Assembly: GCA_964596015.1 (NCBI GenBank)
Contig: CAZQSB010000004.1
Coordinates: forward strand, 41,239 to 105,238
Direction of reading: 5' to 3'
Source of the DNA: WJMD01 sp964596015
GTDB lineage: Bacteria; Joyebacterota; Joyebacteria; Joyebacterales; Joyebacteraceae
Length of the DNA: 64,000 bases
The translations under genes were made by a program, and so were the position numbers. This document shows positions 52,915-61,433 of this stretch, one piece after another. The notes beneath the pieces are model-generated. The model was not told where the DNA came from. It searched no databases and saw only the letters and a program-made list of their open reading frames with translations. How positions within the stretch are numbered: position 1 is the stretch's first letter; every line of letters starts with the position of its first letter.

Positions 52915-55506
52915 ATGAGCGAGCTCAGAGAGCGGCTCGAGCGCGAGGTCCTGCCGCTCATCTCGAGACCGAGCCGGTACATCGGCGGAGAACGGAACGT
53001 CCCGAGGAAGGATCCCCGGGACGTTCGTCTTAGCGTCCTCCTCGCGTTCCCCGACGTCTACGAGATCGGGATGTCGCACCTGGGGCTGCGCGTTCTCTAC
53101 GACATCCTCAACCGGCGGAAAGAGATCGCGACTGAGCGGACCTTCGCGCCCTGGGTGGACATGGAATCCCTGATGCGCGAGAAGGGCATTCCGCTCTTCT
53201 CGCTGGAGTCCCACGCTCCGGCCGCGTCGTTCGACCTCTTCGGCTTCACGCTCCAGTACGAGCTTCACTACACGAACATCCTCAACATGCTCGACCTCGC
53301 AGGCGTCCCGCTCCGCGCCGCGGACCGCGCCGAGGGCGCCCCGATCATCCTGGGCGGCGGTCCGAACGCCATGAGCCCCGAGCCCATCGCTCCCTTCTTC
53401 GACATGCTCGTCATCGGTGACGGCGAGAGCCCCGTGCTCGACGTGGCCGACCTCGTCCTCGAGGCGAAGGAGCTCGGCCGGCCGCGCGCTGAGACGCTTC
53501 AGAAGGCCGCCCGCATCCCGGGCGTCTACGTCCCGGGGCTCTACCGCGAGACGCGGAAGAACGGCGAGTACCTGGGAACCCGGCCCATAGACGAGACGGC
53601 TCCCGACGAAATCCGCCGTCGGATCGAGCCGGCGCTCGGCGCCGACAGCCATCCGCTCCGTCCCATCGTGCCGATCACTGAGGCGACCCACGACCGTCTC
53701 TCGATCGAGATCATGCGCGGCTGCACCCGCGGCTGCCGCTTCTGTCAGGCCGGAATGGTCACGCGGCCCGTGCGCGAGCGCCCCGTCGAAGAGGTGGCGG
53801 CCGCCATCCGTGAGGGCATCGACGCGACGGGTTACGACGAGGTCTCGCTCGTTTCGTTGAGCTCGTCGGACTATTCCGGGCTCGACGAGCTTCTCGGAAA
53901 GCTCAACGAGGAGCTCTTCGAGAGGAAGGTCAACATCTCGCTGCCCTCGCTCCGCGCCGACCGGTTCAGCGTCGAGCTGGCCGACCGGCTGGGGCGCGTG
54001 CGGCGTGCGGGCCTCACCTTCGCGCCCGAGGCCGGCACGCAGAGACTCAGGGACGTCATCAACAAGAACGAGACCGAGCAGAACATCCTCGAGACGGTCG
54101 AGGCGGCGTTCGAGTCAGGCTGGAACAGGGTCAAGCTCTACTTCATGATCGGCCTCCCGACGGAGACCGACGAGGACCTGGAGGGCATCGTCGGACTGGT
54201 CCGGCGCATCAGGGACCGGGCCCGCGGCGCCAGAAAGGGCGCGGCCGTCAATGTCTCCGTGTCGCCGTTCGTACCGCGCCCGCACACCCCGTTCCAGTGG
54301 GAGCGGCAAGACACGGCGGAGGAGACCAGAGCGAAGGAGTTCTTCCTCCGCGAGCGCCTTCGCATGAAGGGGGTCAAGGTCTCGACCCGCGATCCCGAGG
54401 TCTCGGTGCTCGAGGGCGTCATGGCCCGCGGCGACCGACGGCACGCCGATGTCATCGAGGCCGCCTGGAAGCTGGGGGCGCGTTTCGACGGGTGGACCGA
54501 GACATTCGACGCCGGCGTCTGGGAGAGAGCGTTCGAGGCGGAGGCCGTCGACCCCGCGGAGACGCTCAGGGAGCGCGACATCGAAGCGCCGCTTCCGTGG
54601 GACCACATCTCGGCGGGCGTGTCCAAGACGTTCCTTCTCGAGGAACGGCGCAGGGCGTATCGTGCGGAGACGACGGAGGACTGTCGCGAGGCGGTCTGTG
54701 TCGAGTGCGGCGCATGTCCCGTCGACGCCTCGGCGGCGCGGCCGATGCCCGCGAGGGAGCCGGAACCCGCGACAGAGGGGACGAGGCGGTTCGGACGGAG
54801 ATCCCGCCGCGTCCGGAACGGCTCGGGAGAGCGTTTCCGCATCCGTTACGAGAAGGGCAGCGAGGCCCGGTTCCTGTCGCACCTCGACATCCTCCGCGCC
54901 GTGACACGCGCGCTCGCCACCTCGGGGCTGCCTGTCGCCTACACGCACGGCTTCAATCCTCACCCCAGGATCTCGTTCAGTCCGTCGCTGCCCGTGGGCG
55001 GCACAGGTGAGGCTGAGTTCTTCGACGTCGACTTCACGAAGGCCGTCGAAGCCGACGAGGTCCACAGGAGGATCGCCAGTGGTCTCCCGAGAGGCCTCAG
55101 GCTTCTCGAGGCGAGACCGCTCTCCGGGAAGACGGCCGTCGCGGCGGAGGCGCGGGCCGCGGAGTACTCGGTCCGGAACGCCCCGGCCCTTGACGCGATG
55201 TCGCCCCGGGCGATCCGGGCGGCCATCGAGCGCGTCCGGCGCACCGAGGAGGCGGAGGTCGAGCGGGGCAGCGGCCCGAAGACGGTCAGGCCCAGGGAAG
55301 GCATCCTCGACCTCGAGCTGGCGGAGAACGACCCGCCGGTTCTCAGAATGCGCCTTGGAGTAGGCCAGAAAGGGGCGCTTCGGCCCACGGACGTCCTTCA
55401 GCTCATCGAGGGGGAAGGGGCCGCGGCCGCGTCGCTGGCCGAGGTTCACAGGACCGGTCTTCTGAAGGACAGTTCGGCTCGACCGGGGCTTGAGCCTGTT
55501 GCGTAA
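52915..55506 (+). CDS. B12-binding-like radical SAM protein fused to DUF2344
   Basis: This is an 863-residue fusion. The first about 620 residues form a TIGR03960-type radical SAM protein. A B12-binding-like N-domain (P-D-V-Y-E-I-G-M-S-H-L-G-L) precedes the radical SAM core, whose cluster ligands are C270, C274 and C277 in C-T-R-G-C-R-F-C. From about 640, a DUF2344 domain follows with R-F-R-I-R-Y-E-K-G, L-S-H-L-D-I-L-R-A and H-G-F-N-P-H-P-R-I-S-F. In many bacteria the two parts are adjacent genes before rng. A role in tRNA or ribosome modification has been suspected because of that linkage. The substrate is unknown. Confidence 0.88.
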   Translation: MSELRERLEREVLPLISRPSRYIGGERNVPRKDPRDVRLSVLLAFPDVYEIGMSHLGLRVLYDILNRRKEIATERTFAPWVDMESLMREKGIPLFSLESHAPAASFDLFGFTLQYELHYTNILNMLDLAGVPLRAADRAEGAPIILGGGPNAMSPEPIAPFFDMLVIGDGESPVLDVADLVLEAKELGRPRAETLQKAARIPGVYVPGLYRETRKNGEYLGTRPIDETAPDEIRRRIEPALGADSHPLRPIVPITEATHDRLSIEIMRGCTRGCRFCQAGMVTRPVRERPVEEVAAAIREGIDATGYDEVSLVSLSSSDYSGLDELLGKLNEELFERKVNISLPSLRADRFSVELADRLGRVRRAGLTFAPEAGTQRLRDVINKNETEQNILETVEAAFESGWNRVKLYFMIGLPTETDEDLEGIVGLVRRIRDRARGARKGAAVNVSVSPFVPRPHTPFQWERQDTAEETRAKEFFLRERLRMKGVKVSTRDPEVSVLEGVMARGDRRHADVIEAAWKLGARFDGWTETFDAGVWERAFEAEAVDPAETLRERDIEAPLPWDHISAGVSKTFLLEERRRAYRAETTEDCREAVCVECGACPVDASAARPMPAREPEPATEGTRRFGRRSRRVRNGSGERFRIRYEKGSEARFLSHLDILRAVTRALATSGLPVAYTHGFNPHPRISFSPSLPVGGTGEAEFFDVDFTKAVEADEVHRRIASGLPRGLRLLEARPLSGKTAVAAEARAAEYSVRNAPALDAMSPRAIRAAIERVRRTEEAEVERGSGPKTVRPREGILDLELAENDPPVLRMRLGVGQKGALRPTDVLQLIEGEGAAAASLAEVHRTGLLKDSSARPGLEPVA

Positions 55507-55518
55507 GGCGACTATACT
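55490..55518 (+). promoter_or_regulatory. Promoter of the RNase E/G gene
   Basis: TTGAGC (55490-55495) and TATACT (55513-55518) are spaced by 17 bases. The -35 box lies inside the last codons of the radical SAM gene. It would give RNase E/G its own transcript. Confidence 0.68.
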
Positions 55519-55584
55519 GGACCGCGAGAGAGAGCCCGGTTGGCGAAGCGCCGGTTTGAGATAGCGAGTTCAAAGAGGAGTTCC

Positions 55585-57123
55585 GTGTATAAGGAAATCA
55601 TCATAAACGACGCGCCCGGCGAGACGCGCGTCGCCGTCCTCGAGGACCATCAGCTCGTCGAGCTCATGGTCGACCGCGGAGAAGGCGACCGCATCGTCGG
55701 GAACATCTGTAAGGGGAAGGTCGGCGCCGTCCTGCCAGGCATGCAGGCGGCGTTCGTCGATATCGGCCACGAGAAGAGCGCCTTCCTGCACGTCTCGGAC
55801 ATGCGCGACATCACCGCGGAGTTCGCCGACTTCGTGTCCGACGAGTCGTACGAGGTGGAGGACGGTCAGCGGATGGTCGCTCCGGACGCGCCGATCCAGG
55901 ACCTGCTGCAGAAGGGGCAGGAGATCATGGTGCAGGTGACCAAGGAGCCGATCAGCACGAAGGGGCCGAGGGTCACGACGCAGATCTCGATGCCTGGACG
56001 CTACCTCGTGCTCGTGCCGTTCTCCGGCGCCATCGGGGTCTCGCGGAAGATCGAGGACGCCGATGAGCGCGAGCGCCTGAAGGAGATCTCGCGGGAGATC
56101 CGGCCGCCCTGGGGCGGGCTCATCGTGAGGACCGCCGCCGCCAACGCGAGCAAGCGCCAGATCAAGCGGGACCTCAAGTACCTCATCCGGCAGTGGAAGC
56201 GCATCAACAAGCGGGCCGAGAAGCACAAGGCCCCCTATCTCGCGCATACGGAGATGGGCCTCACGGCGGGCCTCGTGCGCGATGTCTTCACGAAGGACGT
56301 CGACCGTCTCGTCGTCGACACGAGGAGAGGCTACCGGGAGATCCAGTCGTATCTCAGGAGCGTCGACCCCGAGCTCCGGAACCGGGTCGAATACTACCGC
56401 GACAAGACGCCCATCTTCGACGCCTACGAGATCGAGGGCGAGATCGACAAGACGCTGAGGCGCCGCGTGTACTTCAAGAAGGGCGGCTACATCGTCATCG
56501 ACCATACCGAGGCCCTGACCTCGATCGACGTCAACACCGGCCGGTACACCGGCAAGAAGAACCAGGAAGAGACCATCCTCAAGACCAACCTGGGAGCTGC
56601 CCGCGAGATCGGTCGCCAGCTCAGGCTCCGCGACATCGGCGGCATCATCGTCGTCGACTTCATCGACATGGCCACCGAGGACAACCGGGAGAAGGTGGTC
56701 CAGGAACTCAAGAAGGTGCTTTCCCGCGATCGCGCCAGGAGCAAGATCTTCCCGATCGGGGAGCTGGGTCTCGTGCGCATGACGCGCCAGCGCGTGCGGC
56801 CGAGCCTTTTGCATCAGTACACCGACCCGTGCCCGGAGTGCGAGGGGACGGGGAAGGTGCTCTCGAGGGACTCCATCCTGCTCCTGATCGAGCGGGCCGT
56901 GCGACGCGTCGCCTCGACCCATCGCATCCGCAGGCTCCGGCTGTTCGTCGCGCCGGAGATCGCCGTCCACATCATGTCGGAGAACCAGAAGCGCCTGAAG
57001 CGTCTCGAGAGGGACACCCGCCGCTCGATCGAGGTGCGCGACGACGAGGAACTCGAACGGGAGGAGTTCCGCATCGTATCGACCAGGGACGGCAAGGAGC
57101 TGACGGCCCAGGTCAGCGAGTGA
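55585..57123 (+). CDS. rng: Ribonuclease E/G family endoribonuclease
   Basis: This enzyme cleaves single-stranded RNA in rRNA maturation and mRNA decay. I prefer GTG 55585 after AGAGGAG because it gives the family-like opening E-I-I-I-N-D-A-P-G-E-T-R-V-A-V-L. TTG 55540 would add 15 residues. The 512-residue protein has an S1 domain with G-K-V-G-A-V-L-P-G-M-Q-A-A-F-V-D-I-G. The two magnesium aspartates are in L-T-S-I-D-V-N-T-G and I-I-V-V-D-F-I-D-M, and the zinc link is C-P-E-C near residue 415. There is no long C-terminal scaffold, so it is RNase G-like. Confidence 0.93.
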   Translation: MYKEIIINDAPGETRVAVLEDHQLVELMVDRGEGDRIVGNICKGKVGAVLPGMQAAFVDIGHEKSAFLHVSDMRDITAEFADFVSDESYEVEDGQRMVAPDAPIQDLLQKGQEIMVQVTKEPISTKGPRVTTQISMPGRYLVLVPFSGAIGVSRKIEDADERERLKEISREIRPPWGGLIVRTAAANASKRQIKRDLKYLIRQWKRINKRAEKHKAPYLAHTEMGLTAGLVRDVFTKDVDRLVVDTRRGYREIQSYLRSVDPELRNRVEYYRDKTPIFDAYEIEGEIDKTLRRRVYFKKGGYIVIDHTEALTSIDVNTGRYTGKKNQEETILKTNLGAAREIGRQLRLRDIGGIIVVDFIDMATEDNREKVVQELKKVLSRDRARSKIFPIGELGLVRMTRQRVRPSLLHQYTDPCPECEGTGKVLSRDSILLLIERAVRRVASTHRIRRLRLFVAPEIAVHIMSENQKRLKRLERDTRRSIEVRDDEELEREEFRIVSTRDGKELTAQVSE

Positions 57124-57128
57124 CCGGC

Positions 57129-57150
57129 CGCGCCGTCGCAAGGCGGCGCG
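57129..57150 (+). terminator. Hairpin after the RNase gene
   Basis: CGCGCCG-TCGCAAGG-CGGCGCG forms a 7-bp stem just after the stop. It lacks a T-run, so termination would be partial. Confidence 0.45.
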
Positions 57151-57280
57151 AACCGCTCTCTCCGCCCGACCGTTCCAGGAAGCCGGCTTCAGGAGAGTCG
57201 TATCAGCATTCTCGTGGTGGTCCGGGCGTACGGTTCCGAGAGCCCGCCGCGGGATGAGAGCCGATACTGAAACTACGATC

Positions 57281-57415
57281 ATGTGCTGCGACGCCGACAA
57301 CTCCACGTTCTGCAATCTCACCAGTAGCCCCGGGACGCAACCTCTTCCCGGTCGCCGACCAGTCGAACCACGGAAGGGCCTCAACGTTCCTCCGCAGGAG
57401 GAAGTAGCGCCGTGA
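57281..57415 (+). CDS. Possible 44-codon upstream reading frame
   Basis: An ATG at 57281 opens a frame of 44 codons (M-C-C-D-A-D-N-S-T-F-C-N...). Its TGA at 57413 overlaps the GTG start of the acetyltransferase gene. It crosses the hairpin that holds that gene's Shine-Dalgarno. No good ribosome-binding site precedes the ATG, and codon choice in the second half is less GC-biased than in neighbouring genes. Coding status is doubtful; it could be a leader peptide or chance. Confidence 0.25.
   Translation: MCCDADNSTFCNLTSSPGTQPLPGRRPVEPRKGLNVPPQEEVAP
57387..57403 (+). promoter_or_regulatory. Hairpin enclosing the acetyltransferase Shine-Dalgarno
   Basis: TTCCTCC-GCA-GGAGGAA is a perfect 7-bp stem with a 3-base loop. 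The right arm is the Shine-Dalgarno of the GTG start at 57412. When folded it would hide the ribosome-binding site. A ribosome finishing the small upstream frame would open it. Confidence 0.55.
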
Positions 57416-57870
57416 CGAGACGCGCGACCAGGGACGACCTCGACACCATCCTCAGGCTGGAAGAGACGTCCTTCCGGAGCGACAGGATGAAGCGGGAGAG
57501 CTTGCGCCGGCTGCTCGCCTCGCCGACCGCGCTCTTCCTCGTCGAAGAGGAGGACGGGGTCGTCCTCGGGTACGTTCTGCTCCTTCTGAGGAGCGCGTCG
57601 CGTCGGGCGAGACTCTATTCGGTGGCCGTCGACCCGGACGCCAGACGACACGGCGTGGGTCGCGGGCTGGTCGAGGCCGCGGAGAAGGCGGCGCGGGAGT
57701 TGGGGCTCGAGGAGATCCGGCTCGAGATCCGGAGCGACAACGAAGCGTCGAAGCGGCTCTTCTCATCCCGGGGATACGAGCCCTTCCGCACGATCGAGGA
57801 CTACTACGAGGACGGCATGAACGCCGTCCGCTACAGGAAGCGGCTCGACGCGGGCCGCGGGGGAACCTGA
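57412..57870 (+). CDS. GNAT acetyltransferase linked to an ATP-grasp ligase
   Basis: This is a 152-residue GNAT-fold acyltransferase. The acetyl-CoA loop is V-D-P-D-A-R-R-H-G-V-G-R-G-L-V near residues 73-87. The R-S-D-N-E-A-S-K-R-L-F-S-S-R-G-Y-E block follows, as in RimI-type enzymes. The substrate is not RimI-specific by sequence. Its stop is one base from the ATP-grasp gene, and GNAT proteins are known neighbours of RLAN-type ligases, so it may acylate the ligase substrate or product. The start is GTG 57412 with a sequestered Shine-Dalgarno. Confidence 0.85.
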   Translation: MTRRATRDDLDTILRLEETSFRSDRMKRESLRRLLASPTALFLVEEEDGVVLGYVLLLLRSASRRARLYSVAVDPDARRHGVGRGLVEAAEKAARELGLEEIRLEIRSDNEASKRLFSSRGYEPFRTIEDYYEDGMNAVRYRKRLDAGRGGT

Positions 57871-57871
57871 G

Positions 57872-59335
57872 ATGCCTGACAGGCTGGTCGTCGTCGACAG
57901 GGTATCGGACTGGAAGGAAAGCTACCCGAAGCTCAGCATCATCGAGGCGGGGAAGTACCTCGCGGGCGAGGACGGAGCGGACCGGCGAGGACTCAAGGTC
58001 ATCAACCTCTGTTCGAGCTACCGGTATCTCAGCGTAGGCTACTACTGCTCCCTGCTCGCTGAAGCCAGACGTCAGCGCGTCATCCCGACGGTCCGGAAGA
58101 TCAACGACATCGCCAACAGGTCCATCTACACGCTCGAGCTCGGCGAGCTGGACGAACTGCTGCAGCGCTCGCTCGGACGGGGCGCGAACGGCGAGGAGAA
58201 CGCGCTCGAGCTCGACATCTACTTCGGGCAGTGCGCTCGACCCGAGCTCGCGGACCTGGCGCGCCAGCTCTTCGAGGTGTTCCGCATCCCGCTCCTCAGG
58301 GTGCGGTTCAAGCTGCAGGGACGGTGGCGTATCTCCGCGGCGAGACCGCTCTCGCTTTCCGGCATCGACGCCGAGGGCGAGGTCCTTTTCGCGAGCGCCT
58401 TCGCGCGCTACTCGAGCCGCCGATGGCGGGGCGACCGGTCGCCGAGGACCTACCGCTACGACATCGCCATTCTCCACAATCCGCAGGAGGAGCTGCCTCC
58501 GTCGTACGCGGACGGGCTCGACATCTTCGTGAGGGTTGGGCGGAAGATGGGCGTGAACGTCGAGCTCATCGAGAAGCGCGACTACGCGCGTCTCACGGAG
58601 TACGACGCCCTCTTCATCAGAGAGACCACGAGCATCAACGACCACACCTACCGGTTCGCGAAGCGCGCAGAGATCGAGGGGATGCCTGTCATCGACTCCC
58701 CGGACTCGATCCTCCGATGCACCAACAAGGTCTATCTCGCGGAGCTTCTTCGCACGCAGCGCATACCCACGCCTCGCACCATGGTCGTCGGGAAGGGCGG
58801 CGTGTCGGGCGTCGAGAGGGACTTCCCGTTCCCGGTCGTGCTCAAGATCCCCGATGGTTCCTCATCGCGGGGCGTCTTCAGGGTCGCCGACCGGGCCGAG
58901 CTTGAAGGCAAGGCCGCCGAGCTCTTCAAGCGTTCGGACCTCATCCTGGCGCAGGAATACGCCTACACGGCGTTCGACTGGCGCGTCGGCGTGCTCAACA
59001 ACAGGCCGCTCTTCGTCTGCAAGTACTTCATGTCCGACGATCACTGGCAGATCATCCGTCACGACGAGGGGCAGGTGACCGAAGGGGGCTGGGAGACGCT
59101 GGCGGTCGAGGACGCGCCGGCGCGCATCGTCGAGCTGGGACTTGACGCGGCGCGGCTCATCGGCGACGGTCTCTACGGTGTCGACATCAAGGACATCGAC
59201 GGTTGGGCCGTCGTCATCGAGGTCAACGAGAACCCGAACATCGAGACGGACGTCGAGGACGCTGTGCTCGGAGACCGCCTCTACGAAGCGATCATCAACG
59301 AGCTGACCAGGAGAGTTGATGCCCGCAGGTCCTGA
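57872..59335 (+). CDS. RimK-like ATP-grasp ligase with RLAN-type N-domain
   Basis: This is a 487-residue protein. The first about 190 residues match the RimK-like ATP-grasp N-terminal (RLAN) domain, with L-C-S-S-Y-R-Y-L-S-V-G-Y-Y-C-S-L-L-A-E-A-R and R-S-I-Y-T-L-E. The ATP-grasp part spans about 200-480: I-R-E-T-T-S-I-N-D-H-T-Y-R-F, V-L-K-I-P-D-G-S-S-S-R-G-V, and metal ligands in G-V-D-I-K-D-I-D-G and V-I-E-V-N-E-N-P-N-I. Such enzymes join an amine to a carboxylate through an acyl-phosphate. The acceptor is unknown; amino-acid or peptide conjugation is likely. It overlaps the next gene by 17 bases. Confidence 0.87.
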   Translation: MPDRLVVVDRVSDWKESYPKLSIIEAGKYLAGEDGADRRGLKVINLCSSYRYLSVGYYCSLLAEARRQRVIPTVRKINDIANRSIYTLELGELDELLQRSLGRGANGEENALELDIYFGQCARPELADLARQLFEVFRIPLLRVRFKLQGRWRISAARPLSLSGIDAEGEVLFASAFARYSSRRWRGDRSPRTYRYDIAILHNPQEELPPSYADGLDIFVRVGRKMGVNVELIEKRDYARLTEYDALFIRETTSINDHTYRFAKRAEIEGMPVIDSPDSILRCTNKVYLAELLRTQRIPTPRTMVVGKGGVSGVERDFPFPVVLKIPDGSSSRGVFRVADRAELEGKAAELFKRSDLILAQEYAYTAFDWRVGVLNNRPLFVCKYFMSDDHWQIIRHDEGQVTEGGWETLAVEDAPARIVELGLDAARLIGDGLYGVDIKDIDGWAVVIEVNENPNIETDVEDAVLGDRLYEAIINELTRRVDARRS

Positions 59336-60254
59336 CGAGCTGATTCCCGCCGCCGGCCCGGCCGACCGGAGGGTCTTCGCGATCCTCAACCCGCAGTCGG
59401 GCTCGGGACGAGCGCACGTCGCGCGGAAGCGTCTCCTCGAGTGGACCCGCGCCGGACTCGACGTGTCGCTCCACGACGCGAAGCCGGGGGAGGACCTTCT
59501 GGAGGTGGCCCGGAGCGCGGTCGGAGACGGGTTCGATGTGGTCGTTGCCGCCGGGGGCGACGGGACCGCCTCAGCGGCCGCCGACGCCGTCAGGGACACG
59601 AGCGTCATGCTGGGAATCGTCCCGCTCGGCACGGGCAACATCGTGGCCCGAGACCTCTCGATCCCCCTCGACCCCTCGGCGGCGATCGACCTTCTGTTCG
59701 AGGAGCACGACGTCAGGAGGATCGACGCGCTCGAGGTCGGGGGCAGCGTCTACCTGATGACACTCGGAGTCGGCATCAGCGCGTACGTGGCCCGGGACAC
59801 GCCGCCCATCAACAAGCGCATCTTCGGGATGGCGGCGTATCTCTGGAGCGGCCTCGGCGAGATCGGTTCCGTGGAACCCTCGCGGTTCAGGCTCACGGTC
59901 GACGGCGTGGAATCCAAGTTCAGCGCCACCGAGGTCACGGTCGCCAACAGCGGCGTGTTCGCCAACAACATGCTGCCGTGGGAGCGCGGCGTTCGCCTCG
60001 ACGACGGCAGGATGGACGTCTACGTGGTCGCCACCGAGAACGCGCGGGACTACCCCCTTCTCGTCTGGAACGTCCTCAGAGGAAGCACGACGGCGGAGCC
60101 CGGGGTCATCCATCTCGAGGCCCGCGAGCGTGTCAGGATAGAATGCGAGGACGAGCTCCCGGTGCAGGCGGACGGCGAGATCATCGGAAACACCCCGGTC
60201 GAGGTCGGCCTTCTGGCGGGCGCCATTCAGGTGATCGCACCCTTCCGGGCGTAG
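59319..60254 (+). CDS. Diacylglycerol-kinase-like (YegS/DagK) lipid kinase
   Basis: This is a 311-residue protein of the diacylglycerol/sphingosine-kinase-like family. The nucleotide region includes I-L-N-P-Q-S-G-S-G-R-A, V-V-A-A-G-G-D-G-T-A and V-P-L-G-T-G-N-I-V-A-R-D-L. The C-terminal part contains V-Q-A-D-G-E. Members phosphorylate lipid or polyol substrates. ATG 59319 behind AGGAGA lies within the end of the ATP-grasp gene (a TTG at 59316 is possible), which suggests coupled production. Its substrate and any link to the ligase are unknown. Confidence 0.87.
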   Translation: MPAGPDELIPAAGPADRRVFAILNPQSGSGRAHVARKRLLEWTRAGLDVSLHDAKPGEDLLEVARSAVGDGFDVVVAAGGDGTASAAADAVRDTSVMLGIVPLGTGNIVARDLSIPLDPSAAIDLLFEEHDVRRIDALEVGGSVYLMTLGVGISAYVARDTPPINKRIFGMAAYLWSGLGEIGSVEPSRFRLTVDGVESKFSATEVTVANSGVFANNMLPWERGVRLDDGRMDVYVVATENARDYPLLVWNVLRGSTTAEPGVIHLEARERVRIECEDELPVQADGEIIGNTPVEVGLLAGAIQVIAPFRA

Positions 60255-60291
60255 GCGACAACGCGGAATCGACTCTCCGCCGCGAACCCCC

Positions 60292-60320
60292 TTGCAAACT
60301 CACAGCGATTCATATATGTT
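60292..60320 (+). promoter_or_regulatory. Promoter of the AI-2E-type permease operon
   Basis: TTGCAA (60292-60297) and TATGTT (60315-60320) are spaced by 17 bases in an AT-rich patch after the lipid-kinase gene. This marks the start of a new transcription unit about 37 bases before GTG 60357. Confidence 0.65.
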
Positions 60321-60356
60321 CAGTACGAAGGATTCTTGTGCCAACGGGAGGACCAG

Positions 60357-61433
60357 GTGACCAGCAACACCGGCCGGGAGCATCCCCGGCTGAGACAGTT
60401 CCTGATTCCCGCCGCCATCGGCATCGGAGCGCTCGTCGGGCTGCATCTTCTTCAGCCGCTGGGGCGCATGCTCCTCGTGCTCTTCGTCGCGATGCTCTTC
60501 GGTGTCTTCCTCGACGCGGCGGCGACGTGGCTCGTGAACCGCACCGGGATGCGGCGGGGACTGGCGCTCGCGCTTGCCGTCGCCGCGGTCCTGGCCGTGC
60601 CGGCCCTCGCCGGATGGCTCATCGGTCCCAAGGTGGCTCAGCAGGTGGCCCAGCTGGTTGAGAGGGTCCCCGCAGCCGCCGACGCGGTGCGCGAATGGCT
60701 CGCGACCCACGAGTGGGGCCGCCGCCTCATTCCGGGTGGAGGAGACGGCGAGGGCTTCTCCTTCGACCTCGAGACCGTCAAGAACATCACCGGTTTCTTC
60801 ACGACCGTCGTCGGAGGAGTGGTCAGCTTCTTCATCGTGCTGTTCGTCGGCATCTGGCTGGCGGTCGAGCCGCGCACCTACGCCTGCGGTCTCATGAAGC
60901 TCGTTCCGGCGGCGAAGAGGGACCGGGCGTGGGAGGTGCTCTCGGCCATCGTACACGTGCTTCGCCGGTGGCTCATCGGGCGCATCGCCGCGATGATCTT
61001 CGTGGGCGGCCTGGTGACGCTGGGCCTCTCCATCGCGGGGGTCCCGTTCCCGTGGGCGCTCGGCTTCATCGCGGCCGTGCTGGAGTTCGTGCCCTATATC
61101 GGTCCGTTCGCCGCGGCCATCCCGGGCATCCTGATCGCTTTCGGCGACGACCCGGTGAAGGCCGTGTGGGCGGTCCTGGTCTATGTCGTCGTGCAGGGTT
61201 CTGAGGGAACCGTCATCACGCCGCTCATCGAGCGCCGCGCCGTGTCGCTGGGGCCCGCCTTCATCATCTCGGCGCAGATCGTGATGGGCGTCCTGTTCGG
61301 AAGCCTCGGCGTTCTCGTCGCGACGCCGCTCACGGCCGTCGTCATCATCGCGGTGCAGATGCTCTACATTCAGGACACGCTCGATGACACCGTCACCGTG
61401 CTCGGGGAATCGGCGAGGGAAAAGGAGGAGTGA
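60357..61433 (+). CDS. AI-2E family (PerM/UPF0118) membrane permease
   Basis: This is a 358-residue polytopic inner-membrane protein. Hydrophobic segments lie near residues 15-65, 70-90, 150-175 and in a cluster over 220-345. The family motif region is L-E-F-V-P-Y-I-G-P-F-A-A-A-I-P, with Q-G-S-E-G-T-V-I-T-P-L-I-E near residue 280. Members export autoinducer-2 or act as sodium/proton exchangers; the substrate is undetermined here. I use GTG 60357 behind GGGAGGA; TTG 60336 would lie upstream of that site. Confidence 0.88.
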   Translation: MTSNTGREHPRLRQFLIPAAIGIGALVGLHLLQPLGRMLLVLFVAMLFGVFLDAAATWLVNRTGMRRGLALALAVAAVLAVPALAGWLIGPKVAQQVAQLVERVPAAADAVREWLATHEWGRRLIPGGGDGEGFSFDLETVKNITGFFTTVVGGVVSFFIVLFVGIWLAVEPRTYACGLMKLVPAAKRDRAWEVLSAIVHVLRRWLIGRIAAMIFVGGLVTLGLSIAGVPFPWALGFIAAVLEFVPYIGPFAAAIPGILIAFGDDPVKAVWAVLVYVVVQGSEGTVITPLIERRAVSLGPAFIISAQIVMGVLFGSLGVLVATPLTAVVIIAVQMLYIQDTLDDTVTVLGESAREKEE

